The position numbers and the translations under genes were made by a program. This document shows, piece by piece, positions 19,258-28,911 of a DNA stretch of 64,000 bases (its first letter is position 1; every line of letters begins with the position of its first letter). This DNA is from Chlorogloea sp. CCALA 695. Lineage in GTDB: Bacteria > Cyanobacteriota > Cyanobacteriia > Cyanobacteriales > Chroococcidiopsidaceae. Where the stretch lies: the NCBI RefSeq assembly GCF_003003885.1, contig NZ_PVWN01000024.1:1-64000 (forward strand), in the 5' to 3' direction. Under the pieces are notes generated by a model. It was not told where the DNA came from, made no database searches, and worked only from the letters and a program-made list of their open reading frames with translations.

Positions 19258-20163
19258 CTAACCTCTTGTTGATCTACCTCCTATTTGTAACCTTATTCTT
19301 TCCCAACCACTTACATATTTCACGAGTAATCTAACAAAAACAACTTTGATTTTTTTACTGGTGTTTAAATTTTTATCTACAAAAATAGATAGGGTAAATT
19401 CAATTGGAGGCGCGAAATCTTTAACTATATCTCTAGCAAAATTTTTAAGCGAGTAGCCCTTTTTTCTCCGAACGTCTTGGTGTCCCCCAGTTATTCTAAT
19501 CACCTTTTTATATAACTGTTTCAAAGAGTCTCTAGCAGGATGGGCTACGCAAGTATCTTCTGCATATATCTGTTTATAACCAGCATCAAAGACACGCTGA
19601 CCCCAATTACTATCACCACTTGACTTGAGGGTATCGTCAAAATAACCTACTTTATTAATAACACTGCTAAAAGTAAAAAGATTTGCTGTTGCCCCGTATC
19701 TACTTTCCTCGATATATCTTTTTTGGGGAATACCCATCCTAATAGCATCATAGAGTTCCACGGCGGAAGGCTGACTGGGATTTTTAAAAAAAAGTTCTAC
19801 TTTACCAGCAACTAACCCACAATTAGGTACACGCAGTAAATTTTCTACCCCTTTCTCAATCCAATCGGAAGCTGGAATACAATCTGCGTCAGTAAAAGCT
19901 ATAACCTCTCCTTTAGCAATTGAAATTCCTTTATTTCGAGCGGCATAGGATCCGGGGCGACTTTCACGGGTAGTAAATGCTTGACTAAATTGACTAACTA
20001 CCCCATTTATGTCTTCATCGGAGTCATTATCGACAACAATAACCTGATAAAAACTTTTTGGGTAGGTTTGATTTTCTAGCGCCTCTAAGCAAGTTTTTAG
20101 ACGTACAGCATCATTAAAAACTGGAATTATTACGGAGACAAATGGTCTAGATAGGTGATTCAT
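19258..20163 (-). CDS. GT2 family glycosyltransferase
   Basis: A 301-residue GT-A glycosyltransferase. VSVIIPVFNDAVRLKTCLEA, YQVIVVDNDSDEDINGVV, RNKGISIAKGEVIAFTDADC (DAD metal site) and a late GDSNWGQRVFDAGYK motif (the acceptor-side ED/GD region) are all present. A family member of this type transfers one sugar in the cytosol. The neighbour on one side is another GT2; on the other a 213-base gap separates a GT4 gene. Confidence 0.83.
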   Translation of the reverse strand: MNHLSRPFVSVIIPVFNDAVRLKTCLEALENQTYPKSFYQVIVVDNDSDEDINGVVSQFSQAFTTRESRPGSYAARNKGISIAKGEVIAFTDADCIPASDWIEKGVENLLRVPNCGLVAGKVELFFKNPSQPSAVELYDAIRMGIPQKRYIEESRYGATANLFTFSSVINKVGYFDDTLKSSGDSNWGQRVFDAGYKQIYAEDTCVAHPARDSLKQLYKKVIRITGGHQDVRRKKGYSLKNFARDIVKDFAPPIEFTLSIFVDKNLNTSKKIKVVFVRLLVKYVSGWERIRLQIGGRSTRG

Positions 20164-20376
20164 AATCTTATCCAGCTTTTTTCAGACTCAGATAGTTTTA
20201 ATGAAGCTTGACACTAATATATTTAAGTTTCAAGCTAAATATATTATGGCTTTATTTTAAGTAATTAATATCAAGAATATTGTCTCCTATAAATAAGATT
20301 TGGTTAAACGTTCATCTTTCAAAGAGAACAGATACTGAATGTACAATTTAGTTAAGTTGAATGCAAGGTCAATCAC

Positions 20377-21474
20377 TCATTTTAAAGAATAGCTTTCAAT
20401 AGAATGAATAAAGTTTTCGACTTGGTAATTAGGGTCAAACTCAGTCCGTTCGCTATTTTGAACGGCAAGAGTTGATAGATGGGCATATAAACTTTCGTCA
20501 TCGTGTAGCTTATGTAACGCATCCACATAAACCTGTGCATCGTCTTTCGGTTCAACTAAAATACCACCTTGCCCAAGTGTATAAGGAATACCACCTACAT
20601 TAGCTGCGATTACTGGAATACCATTTACTTGAGCCTCGATAATTACCCTACCAAAAGTCTCAGTAAATTGGGAGGGAACAAGTAATATATCGGTTACTGC
20701 ATAAACCTGACGCATATCCCATTGATATTCCCAAACATCAACATTAGGTAAGCTATAAACATTTTTCATAAAAGCTTTACGCTGATTATCGTTGTAACGC
20801 GCCCACTTACCTTCTACAAAGAGAAAACGTTTTTGAGGCATACGACGGGCTATTTCAATGGCTACATCAATGCCCTTCTGGGGAATGGGATTGATGAAAG
20901 AGATATACTTGCGCTCGCGATTTGTAACCCGGTAAGAATCTAGATCTAAGAACGGTAAAACTACTGGAACTTCTTTACCAGTAACCTGAGAAGTTACTGA
21001 TGCAGCGAATGGTGAATTAGCAATTGCATGAATTTTCTCGGGAATAACAGCACCATTTTCAATAGAAGTTAAGCTCCTAACAAAATAGAAACTTGGGTAG
21101 CCCTGACAAGCTGCAAACTTAAGGAGCAAGCAGTCAGGGCTATTATGACCAAGCACGACATCAGGCTTATACTCGCGTAAATGTCGATCGAGCCAATCAA
21201 GCCAATGGTGTTCTTTACTGAACTTCCTAACTCTTCGCCAACAGGGATAACCCAAGTCCTCATCCATCATTACAAAGGACGGCTTTTGAAAACGCTTAAA
21301 AGCCTGCCACCAGGTGCGTCGGAAATAGGTTGAACGGAGCGAGCAACCGCAGACTACTTCAACTTGCCAGCCTAATTTTCGCAAGCTATTAAATAGATAC
21401 AGTGAAGACTGTTGGGCCCCCCCCGACGAATCAGGATAGAAAGGCATTGTAGTTACAAATAGAAGTTTTGGCAT
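20377..21474 (-). CDS. GT4 family glycosyltransferase
   Basis: A 365-residue GT-B protein. MPKLLFVTTMPFYPDSSGGA begins the acceptor domain with the glycine loop. The donor domain contains YISFINPIPQKGIDVAIEIA and TETFGRVIIEAQVNGIPVIA (EX7E). The first start codon is supported because the N-terminal strand begins directly. No membrane segment. Cluster position implies exopolysaccharide synthesis. Confidence 0.85.
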   Translation of the reverse strand: MPKLLFVTTMPFYPDSSGGAQQSSLYLFNSLRKLGWQVEVVCGCSLRSTYFRRTWWQAFKRFQKPSFVMMDEDLGYPCWRRVRKFSKEHHWLDWLDRHLREYKPDVVLGHNSPDCLLLKFAACQGYPSFYFVRSLTSIENGAVIPEKIHAIANSPFAASVTSQVTGKEVPVVLPFLDLDSYRVTNRERKYISFINPIPQKGIDVAIEIARRMPQKRFLFVEGKWARYNDNQRKAFMKNVYSLPNVDVWEYQWDMRQVYAVTDILLVPSQFTETFGRVIIEAQVNGIPVIAANVGGIPYTLGQGGILVEPKDDAQVYVDALHKLHDDESLYAHLSTLAVQNSERTEFDPNYQVENFIHSIESYSLK

Positions 21475-21761
21475 ATTATTTACGTTGTCTTGGGTTTCCC
21501 AAGCTAAAACTTTTTAAAGAGTGGGGCTATCATGTCTAAATCAGAAGCACAGTAGAATGTTTTAAAAACGCTAGTAGTCGTGATTTAGTAGAGCTTTTAA
21601 ATAATTAAATCTATGTGAATTACTTTAAGTTTAACTATCTTTTTTTATGTTTATTATCTAGATTACGTATCTGAGTATAATGTTGAGAATAAAATTCATA
21701 TTTTAAAAAGCTTGATTTGGATATAATTACATAAAAATTATATTTTAATAGCTAATAGTTG

Positions 21762-22820
21762 TTAACAGGATTGATACACTTGAAGCGTTTTCTCTGCAAC
21801 ATAATTCCAATTCCATTTTTCAACTACCTGCCGATTATACTTGCCCATATCTGACAAACTAGAATGGTTTTGCATAGCAAAACTCATTGCGCGCAACAAG
21901 TCTCCTTCTATATCTGGGTTATATAGAAAAGCTCCTAAATCATCTAATGTTTCTCCAATACAGCCTTTATTTAATGCAATACATGGACGGCTAAATGACA
22001 TTGCTAAAAGAACTGCGCCTGATGTTAAAACATCTTGATATGGAAACACAACAGCATCACAAGCATTCATGTAAACTTGAATTTCATTATCTGGAACAAA
22101 ACCAGGTATAAATTTAATGTTGCTATAATGTAGTGCCTCCTGCTTAATCAACTCAGTCAATTCATTATCTCCTGCTTTACCAGCAATTACTAGATGTGCT
22201 GCATCATGATTCAACTGTTTAAATATTTTAATTAATTCAAGTACGCCTTTGTAAGGTCTAATTTCTCCAAGAAATAAAAAAACAAGGTTTGAATTTGGAA
22301 TATCTAGAGTTTTCCGTGCCTCTGTAAAACTAATTTTGTTTTCGTAGCACTCAATATAGTTTCCATGGGGGACTACAAAGAATTTATCTGTATTTTTTAA
22401 CCCTAATACTGAAACTAACTCGCATTCTGCTGCCTGACAGTGCACAATGATTGCATGAGCAATGTTAGCAACAAAAGTTGTACAAAATCGGTCTAATAAT
22501 AAATTATTGTTATCATGAGCTTTAATATTATGTACAGTCCAGACAATTTTGATACCAAGTATTTTTATAATTAATAGATTGCAGATAAATTTAATCATTT
22601 TACCGAGAGACTTCGCCATACCTTGCCGTATAAAAAATGGGTGCAGCCAGTGAAGATGGATAATGTCTATTTTAGATTTCATCGCTGTCATTATCAAAGA
22701 AAAGTTTATATCTCTAGCTTCTTCTACCTGTACTCCTAGATTTCTTAATGGTTCAGCCAATAACTTCTGGTAAGGATTTCTAGTAAAAAAGGGTACTATA
22801 ACTACCTTTGTCTGCCTCAT
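21762..22820 (-). CDS. GT4-like glycosyltransferase lacking the EX7E glutamate
   Basis: A 352-residue GT-B protein. NLVFLFLGEIRPYKGVLELI and FIPGFVPDNEIQVYMNACDA mark the donor domain. In place of the canonical EX7E motif it has VLTSGAVLLAMSFSRPCIAL, where the first Glu is substituted, as in a known GT4 subgroup with TSG at this place. The N-terminal part contains HLHWLHPFFIRQGMAKS followed by a hydrophobic stretch that may associate with membrane. It is 51 bases downstream of another glycosyltransferase gene. Confidence 0.78.
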   Translation of the reverse strand: MRQTKVVIVPFFTRNPYQKLLAEPLRNLGVQVEEARDINFSLIMTAMKSKIDIIHLHWLHPFFIRQGMAKSLGKMIKFICNLLIIKILGIKIVWTVHNIKAHDNNNLLLDRFCTTFVANIAHAIIVHCQAAECELVSVLGLKNTDKFFVVPHGNYIECYENKISFTEARKTLDIPNSNLVFLFLGEIRPYKGVLELIKIFKQLNHDAAHLVIAGKAGDNELTELIKQEALHYSNIKFIPGFVPDNEIQVYMNACDAVVFPYQDVLTSGAVLLAMSFSRPCIALNKGCIGETLDDLGAFLYNPDIEGDLLRAMSFAMQNHSSLSDMGKYNRQVVEKWNWNYVAEKTLQVYQSC

Positions 22821-22871
22821 ATTTCCTCTTTTTAGCCAATTAGTATCTATTTACTCTAAGTTCTAAAAATT

Positions 22872-24092
22872 TTAATTAGATTCATGCTTTCGTTTTTCCA
22901 AGCGTGCTAGGAGCGTCTCTAGCTGAAATTTAAGACTTGCTTCATAATCATCAAAGCAAGATTGAGATGCCTCTTGATAAAGAGATAAAGAAGTTCGACT
23001 TAGATAAAGTTTATCAAGCTGATCTACTAATTGCTCAAGATTAGGATAATTGTGAAATTCAAAATTACTGCCTGTACCAACACAACCAATTTTCGTTGAC
23101 AGGAGGGGGACACCATAAGAGAATGCTTCTATTGATTTAATCTTAATTCCAGTTCCTGCAATCATTGGATTTACATATAAATCTGCAATATTGTAAAAAT
23201 AATCTAAGCTGTCTATCTGCCCTAGAATTGTCACGTTTGGCGAGGAAGAAGAAATTTTTAGAGAACCCTTACCAGCAATATAGATTTTTAGTGAACTTAG
23301 AGTTTCTTTCTCTGATATTAAATCTAAAAATATTTGAATTGAACGAACATTAATATCATTAGAGCTAGCAATAAGTCCGATAGAATTTAAACAAGTATAC
23401 TTTTTGTCTATGTTTTTTCTTTCTTCTATGTGTGTTAGTTCAATAACTTCTGAATCAATTTGTTTTTGAAAGTAAGTTTTTTCTTTTTCTTGTATAGCTA
23501 TAACTAAATCTGCCCGATTAAGTCCTTTGATTTCTTCCTTAGCTGAGGTAGTAAAAAACTTTGAATTAATTGCGTTTTTAGATAGATCGATATGCCTATT
23601 AGCAAATACATCATGAGTATCTATGATTTTAAGAATATCTTTAGGTAAAGATACAAGAACTTTACTTAAGAATACATACTCTACAAAAATTGTAGAGATG
23701 AAAAATTTACTACACTTCCAATTTATAAAGTTCACTAAAGAATCACTACACCAGTCATCAATTTTGTATTGGATGGGTAAATAAAGACCTGTGGAAAGTA
23801 TTGCTGAATACTGAGAAGAGCGAATAAATTTCGTTTTTAATTTTTGCAAAACGCTAGGAAAGTCAGAACTAGGTAAAACAATATCGAAGTAATCCCATTC
23901 TTCTCTCATGGCATCATAGTTTGACTTATCGCAAATAGAGTTACTGTGAGAAACATTGTATAAGACGTAATGGATTTTGAAGGAGTTAGCTTGAAGGTAT
24001 TTGAACAGACTGTATATACGCTTGCGGTTTCCTGCATCTTTTGGATGAGAAGGAGTTGGAGCGACTACAAGTAAGTCTCTAGAATGAACCAT
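22872..24092 (-). CDS. GT4-like (Glyco_trans_1_4) glycosyltransferase
   Basis: A 406-residue GT-B protein. It starts VHSRDLLVVAPTPSHPKDAG with RKRIYSLFKYLQ, a form seen in sugar transferases of exopolysaccharide clusters. The C-terminal donor region has LKIYIAGKGSLKI and ADLYVNPMIAGTGIKIKSIE followed by AFSYGVPLLST, the GTGIKxKxxEA pattern of the Glyco_trans_1_4 group. Codon use is more AT-rich than in the neighbouring GT4 genes, as in the adjacent 21762-22820 gene, possibly a sign of separate acquisition. Substrate unknown. Confidence 0.75.
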   Translation of the reverse strand: MVHSRDLLVVAPTPSHPKDAGNRKRIYSLFKYLQANSFKIHYVLYNVSHSNSICDKSNYDAMREEWDYFDIVLPSSDFPSVLQKLKTKFIRSSQYSAILSTGLYLPIQYKIDDWCSDSLVNFINWKCSKFFISTIFVEYVFLSKVLVSLPKDILKIIDTHDVFANRHIDLSKNAINSKFFTTSAKEEIKGLNRADLVIAIQEKEKTYFQKQIDSEVIELTHIEERKNIDKKYTCLNSIGLIASSNDINVRSIQIFLDLISEKETLSSLKIYIAGKGSLKISSSSPNVTILGQIDSLDYFYNIADLYVNPMIAGTGIKIKSIEAFSYGVPLLSTKIGCVGTGSNFEFHNYPNLEQLVDQLDKLYLSRTSLSLYQEASQSCFDDYEASLKFQLETLLARLEKRKHESN

Positions 24093-24114
24093 TTTAATAA
24101 CATTAATAAGGGGT

Positions 24115-25395
24115 TTAAAAATTTAAACTTGACAAAGCTTGGACTTTTGCCAACTTAACTTGAATCTGTTGACGTATATCCTCCCGCTTGGCAATTATAC
24201 CTGCTAAAAAATCAGCTAGAGCGCCAGGTTGAAAGGCTTTCTCTGGCGCAATAGTCATTCCTTGCAGGGCGAAGTGATTAAACAAACCTTCAAACTTGCC
24301 TTGGTAAGTAACACCCGCTACAGGCACTCCTTGACCCAGGCAAGCGATCGCTAAATGCATCCTACCAGTAAAAACCAAGTTTAAATCGGCACACATAAAC
24401 TTAATTTCTGCGGCGCTACAGGGGGTTGGAACCTTCATGCAGTAAGAATTCATAGGTATTGGTAATCTTTCTAAAATAGCGGATGCCAGCGATACATCAC
24501 TTTCTTTCCCGCGAAAGTCATGAGGAATCATGAGAAAGCTAATTGTTGGATGGCTAGAGAAAAGCTCGACTAAGGCATCTGCGTAAAGTCGAATTAAGTC
24601 ATCGAATCCAAATTGGGGCAGACTTTTTAAATGCAATGAATTAGCGTTGACTCCAACGACCATTCGTCCTAATTCTTGCTGTTGGCGAACCCATTTAGAT
24701 ACACCTGTAGCTAGTTCTGAATCTTCTTGAGCAGGCTCTAACAGAAATGCAACATCAGCTACTAAGTCAACACGACGTTGAAGATGGTGCGTTAGTCGCT
24801 GGTGAGAGACAGGATCGCGGCTGCAAAGTCTTACGCTTGCGGGTAGATTGGCAAGCGCCTGAACAGAATTTGGTGTCGGCTGTTCGTTAAAGCTGAAGCC
24901 GAGAATAGTTGCACTAGCCCCGGTTTTAGCTGCCAGTGCCACAAGTTCGATGAAACGGAGCGTTCTACTATCTGAGTAAAAACCATCCATGACATCAGCC
25001 CCAATGCAATAAAAGCGATCGTAGCGACTGACCATCTGCACAAAGCGAAACCGATCTTTCCAGGAGTGATAGGCAAAATGACCCCGCAGATTAATCGTCT
25101 CTGTAACGAGATCCAAATTCTCCCAGCGAACGTTGGATTTTAAATTGACTATACCTATGCGCTTAATACCTTGCTCGGCAAGACGTTTCATGCCTGCTGC
25201 TAGCATAGCTTCATCTCCCAGACTACCGGGATCGTCAGGTGGCAAAAATAGTGCTGATGCGGACTTATTGCCAGCTGTATTCTGCTTTAAAACTCTTAAC
25301 GTATTAGCGTAAGTATTTAGTAATTGAGACAAGATTTGCTCTTTAATAATTGATTTTTGCATAACCCCAAATCTCAACTCTCCTTTAAAAAACAT
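24115..25395 (-). CDS. polysaccharide pyruvyl transferase family protein (CsaB-like)
   Basis: A 426-residue protein of the polysaccharide pyruvyl transferase family, which puts ketal-linked pyruvate from phosphoenolpyruvate onto glycans. Visible motifs are FLPPDDPGSLGDEAMLAAG near the N-terminus and FTGRMHLAIACLGQGVPVAG then GKFEGLFNHFAL near the C-terminus (the conserved GRMH box). A later ATG at 25362 (MQKSIIKEQ) is an alternative start. Pyruvylation would give the exopolysaccharide negative charge. The gene lies directly downstream of the exporter gene and 22 bases before the next glycosyltransferase. Confidence 0.82.
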   Translation of the reverse strand: MFFKGELRFGVMQKSIIKEQILSQLLNTYANTLRVLKQNTAGNKSASALFLPPDDPGSLGDEAMLAAGMKRLAEQGIKRIGIVNLKSNVRWENLDLVTETINLRGHFAYHSWKDRFRFVQMVSRYDRFYCIGADVMDGFYSDSRTLRFIELVALAAKTGASATILGFSFNEQPTPNSVQALANLPASVRLCSRDPVSHQRLTHHLQRRVDLVADVAFLLEPAQEDSELATGVSKWVRQQQELGRMVVGVNANSLHLKSLPQFGFDDLIRLYADALVELFSSHPTISFLMIPHDFRGKESDVSLASAILERLPIPMNSYCMKVPTPCSAAEIKFMCADLNLVFTGRMHLAIACLGQGVPVAGVTYQGKFEGLFNHFALQGMTIAPEKAFQPGALADFLAGIIAKREDIRQQIQVKLAKVQALSSLNF

Positions 25396-25466
25396 CTAAC
25401 TCTTAAGCAATTAAGCGATTAAATGCTCTGAACACCTGATTCTACCAGTGGCAGCTTTAATTGTAA

Positions 25467-27317
25467 TTAACTTACTTGACCTGATTCGTACTGCATTTGA
25501 TGATACATCCACAGCTTGCCACGCTGTTCTAATAGCTCTTGATACTTGCCCTGTTCTACAATACATCCTTGTTCAAGCACTACCACTTTATCCGCTCGAA
25601 TAATAGTGGATAGTCTATGAGCGATCGCAATTACTGTTCGACCTACAGCTAGCTTTTCTAACGATTCTTGGATCAACCGTTCTGACAGAGAATCTAGCGC
25701 ACTCGTTGCCTCATCCAATATAAGAATTTCTGGATTGCGTAACAAAGCGCGGGCAATGGCAATCCGTTGGCGCTGACCTCCAGATAACCGCACCCCCCGA
25801 TCGCCTAGTTGGGTTTCAAAACCATTCGGCATATCTAAAATAAATTCCAGCGCGTTAGCTAGTTGGGCTGCTTCTATAATTGCCGCTTCATCAGCATCCT
25901 CCGAACCGTAAGCAATATTATTTTTGACCGATGTATTGAAAATAAATGTATCCTGACTAACAATAGCCAGCTTTCGACGCAGTGATTTGATATTTAAATC
26001 CCGTAGATCCACTCCATCAATGAGAAGTTTACCTTTTACAGGCTCGTAGAATCGTGGAATTAAGTCTACTAAAGTTGTTTTGCCAGCACCAGAAGCTCCA
26101 ACTAAAGCTGTCATTTCTCCTTGATTAATGGTTAGCGTGATATTGTGCAGTACCAAATTTTCAGCATCATAACCAAAATCTACAGCAACAAAATCAATTG
26201 CTTGCTTCAATCCATCAAAGTCAATGCGACCATTTTCTAAATAAGTTTTGTCATCAGTTCTAAGGATGCTCTTAATATTATCTAAAGAACCTTGAAAGCT
26301 ATTAAGTCTCGACCAAGCTCCATTTATTTGCGATACCAACGGACCTAAACGCAATAACACAAATAAAAACGTTAGCAAAGATGCTATTTGTAGTCTGCCA
26401 TTTTCTCCAGAAATTGTTACTGCTACTACAACTATGAGCAATAAAATTGTGGCAGACACTCCTTCAGTAAGAGGTTGAACTACCGAGCTAGCTGCTGCCG
26501 CTTTAGTATTAGCACTCTCGACCTGTTCGCAAGCTTGATAAAATTTTCTCCGCTCGAAATCTTCAGTTGCAAATGCTTGCACTGTGCGAATGCCACTAAT
26601 AAATTCCATTGCCACAGAACTGAAATTACTACCAGCTTTGGATATTTCAAAGCTAACTTCCCGCACCCATTTCACTAAATTAGAAAGACTTGCTGTTAAC
26701 AAACTAAATAGTAGTACAGATATAACAGTTAGCTGCCAAGACAGCCAAAACATTGCTGTTACGTACACTATTAATGTAAATCCCTTGGCAATAAAAGCAG
26801 CAGCTACGTTACAAGCTATTTTGATTTGGTAGACTTCATTATTAATGCTATAAAACAACTCGGCAGAACGTTTTTTGGCAAAGTAGCTTAAGCTTAGTTT
26901 CAGAAATTGTTTAAATAAACTTTTACGTAGTCCATCTCCTAAATGCAATTCGGATAGTTTGATATAGAGATTTCCTAAATAAACGAAGCTAGAACGCAAC
27001 CAAACTGTTAAAAATACGAGCGTACCTATTCGGTATAGCCGACCAACAAAAGATGCATTTGTTCCCAAAAACCAAATATCAAACCAACTAATTCCTGTCT
27101 GTAAAGGTGGGGTATCAGGATTAGTAAAACTTCTCAGAAAAACTGAAATTAAACCAATTGTAAAACCTTCAAAAATTGCTGCAAGCAATGAAAATATTAT
27201 AGCTAAGATAGCAATTTTACGAAAATTTTTAAACTCTCGCAAAATTAGGTAGTTATCTCGCCAGAAACTCGTAGCCTTCATTAGGTTGTAGAGCGGAATG
27301 GGGAGTTTGAGACGCAT
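25467..27317 (-). CDS. hepA: HepA-like ABC exporter (permease-ATPase fusion)
   Basis: A type IV (MsbA-like) half-transporter of 616 residues from the ATG at 27317; a TTG at 27332 is a less likely start. The N-terminal half has about six membrane segments. The ATPase half has Walker A GASGAGKTT, signature LSGGQRQRIAIARALL and Walker B ILILDEATSALD. The N-terminal sequence (KATSFWRDNYLILREFKNFR, then TGISWFDIWFLGTN) closely resembles Anabaena HepA as I remember it, the exporter needed for the heterocyst envelope polysaccharide. Here it heads an exopolysaccharide cluster, consistent with export of a lipid-linked glycan. HepA homologues also occur in non-heterocystous strains, so it does not prove heterocysts. 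Confidence 0.75.
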   Translation of the reverse strand: MRLKLPIPLYNLMKATSFWRDNYLILREFKNFRKIAILAIIFSLLAAIFEGFTIGLISVFLRSFTNPDTPPLQTGISWFDIWFLGTNASFVGRLYRIGTLVFLTVWLRSSFVYLGNLYIKLSELHLGDGLRKSLFKQFLKLSLSYFAKKRSAELFYSINNEVYQIKIACNVAAAFIAKGFTLIVYVTAMFWLSWQLTVISVLLFSLLTASLSNLVKWVREVSFEISKAGSNFSSVAMEFISGIRTVQAFATEDFERRKFYQACEQVESANTKAAAASSVVQPLTEGVSATILLLIVVVAVTISGENGRLQIASLLTFLFVLLRLGPLVSQINGAWSRLNSFQGSLDNIKSILRTDDKTYLENGRIDFDGLKQAIDFVAVDFGYDAENLVLHNITLTINQGEMTALVGASGAGKTTLVDLIPRFYEPVKGKLLIDGVDLRDLNIKSLRRKLAIVSQDTFIFNTSVKNNIAYGSEDADEAAIIEAAQLANALEFILDMPNGFETQLGDRGVRLSGGQRQRIAIARALLRNPEILILDEATSALDSLSERLIQESLEKLAVGRTVIAIAHRLSTIIRADKVVVLEQGCIVEQGKYQELLEQRGKLWMYHQMQYESGQVS

Positions 27318-27332
27318 GCAGTTTTCCAGCAA

Positions 27333-27679
27333 AAGTTGTAATTTAATCAGCGCTAAATCTGAGACAGCTTTGAAGCGCGGCAGTGGATGCTAATTTTAAC
27401 AGGATTTATTTTTTCACTTAGCTTCGCCAAAGGCGAATTCTGATTTATCTTTATTAACAAAAGCTGATTTTAATTTATAGAGACTAGCTTCAGTAAGCAA
27501 GCATCTACAGATGCGATCGCTATATCTTTCATATAACACTCGTTGATGCCAGTGAATGGGATACGGGAGCTTGTAACAAAACAGCCTATCTTAGGTACTC
27601 TAAAATGTCTAGTCTTTTAAAATTATCACAGCAATAACATCGATATTTCCATCACCGTAAATTTCCTGGCTCTCTACAG
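27333..27679. other. intergenic region upstream of the polysaccharide cluster
   Basis: No gene seen. A short hairpin, TTCGCC-AAA-GGCGAA (27423-27437), and a HIP1-like GCGATCGC (27514-27521) are present. The promoter of the minus-strand cluster should lie here but I cannot pick hexamers with confidence. Confidence 0.4.
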
Positions 27680-28543
27680 GTTATGTTGCAAAAATGGCAG
27701 GCTGAAATAATTTCCTTAGAAAAAATAATTCTGCCTGCTGCTGATGAATTCTAAATCCCCTTCTAGTAGCGGCAGTATCAGTCCGAAATCATCCTGCGTT
27801 GTGTACACTGGCTTAGTTATCCGCTTTCCGTTTCCAACAAGTAGCACGGCATTTTCGGGGAGAAGGATTCTTCCCGAAAGATGCCTAGAAATGGTGAACG
27901 AGAGGGGAATGGAAGTAGACTACATAACAATTCCCCATTGGGTACAAGAGTATAGTCTAGAATTAAATAAGCGCTTTATGGCGCATTTGCGTTCGTCGAC
28001 AAATGACTCGTGGTGGGTAGACGAAACCTATATCGCGCGTTAAAAGCAAGCAGAAATATTTGTACCGAGCCGTTGATGAGCAGGGAAATACCCTAGGCTT
28101 TCTCTTGACAGCACAGGACGCTCTGGCAGCAAAACGCTTTTTCCCTAAGACTTTAAAAAGCTTTTATAATCAAACCCACAAGTTATTACTGTGGATAAGA
28201 ATCCTGCTGAACTAAAAGCCATCAAGGAACTGATTGCTGCCAAAAAGTTACCCGAAATAGTGAAGTTGATGCAGATAAAATATCTCAATAATATTGTTGA
28301 GAAAGACCACCCTTGGCTAAAACGATAGTCATCCAGGAATGCATTTGGCTCATTCAACATGGCACAGCGAATCATTAGAGGGGATGAACTTATCAACCTG
28401 ATATGGAAAGGATAGGTTTTAGGAGTTTCTAAGCAGCCGTCAAAGAGTGGATTTTCTGCATCAACCGACTCGTTGGAGTGGTTGCATAGAAACACGCCTG
28501 TAACAACGGTTTTTTATCTTTACAAAGTTTTTACAACACAACC
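27680..28543 (+). mobile_element. IS6-family element, decayed, with both terminal inverted repeats
   Basis: The element is bounded by GGTTATGTTGCAAAAA at 27680-27695 and its inverted partner TTTTTACAACACAACC at 28527-28542, matching the ends of cyanobacterial IS6-family elements. Between them lies a frameshifted DDE transposase. Length of about 860 bases is normal for an IS6 member, so decay is mainly by point mutations and small indels rather than truncation. Confidence 0.75.
27744..28490 (+). pseudogene. IS6-family transposase pseudogene
   Basis: Pieces of an IS6/IS240-type transposase can be read in changing frames: QYQSEIILRCVHWLSYPLS, then ERGMEVDYITIPHWVQEYSL and DSWWVDETYI (first catalytic Asp), then KYLYRAVDEQGNTLGFLLTA, then VITVDKNPAELKAIKELIAA (second Asp) and IKYLNNIVEKDHPWLKR (with the EKDH form of the conserved EQDH). 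Internal stops and several frameshifts make it non-functional. Confidence 0.8.
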
Positions 28544-28840
28544 CTTTTTACTAACTATGAAAAACTCAACTTAAAGGAGAAATCTGTAACTTTAGCGAAA
28601 TAAACTTTTATACATCTCTATCAAAATACTGAAAAATTACTCAGAGAAGCTTGATTAGCAAATAATTTTAATGCTTGACTTTTAAACTCCTAAAGCTTAG
28701 TGTGAAAGCATAGAAAATTGTTTTCATTAAATTAAAAATCAACTATGAGAGACATTAAGCAAAGTTAATAATTAAGTATCAGGATTACTGTTTATGTTCT
28801 TACAGGCAGAGTCACAGGGGAGTAATATATCATTAGATTT

Positions 28841-28911
28841 AGTCGTTTATTGCTAACAGCAACAACAAATATGAACAATAAAGCTAGTCGTTTATTGCTA
28901 ACAGCAACAAC
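28841..28911 (+). repeat. 45-bp-period direct duplication at a gene start
   Basis: The 26-base segment beginning AGTCGTTTATTGCTAACAGC at 28841 recurs exactly at 28886, a spacing of 45 bases or 15 codons. The second copy encodes residues just after the start of the copper oxidase gene and the first lies in its leader. It looks like a recent tandem duplication that extended the open frame upstream. Confidence 0.7.
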
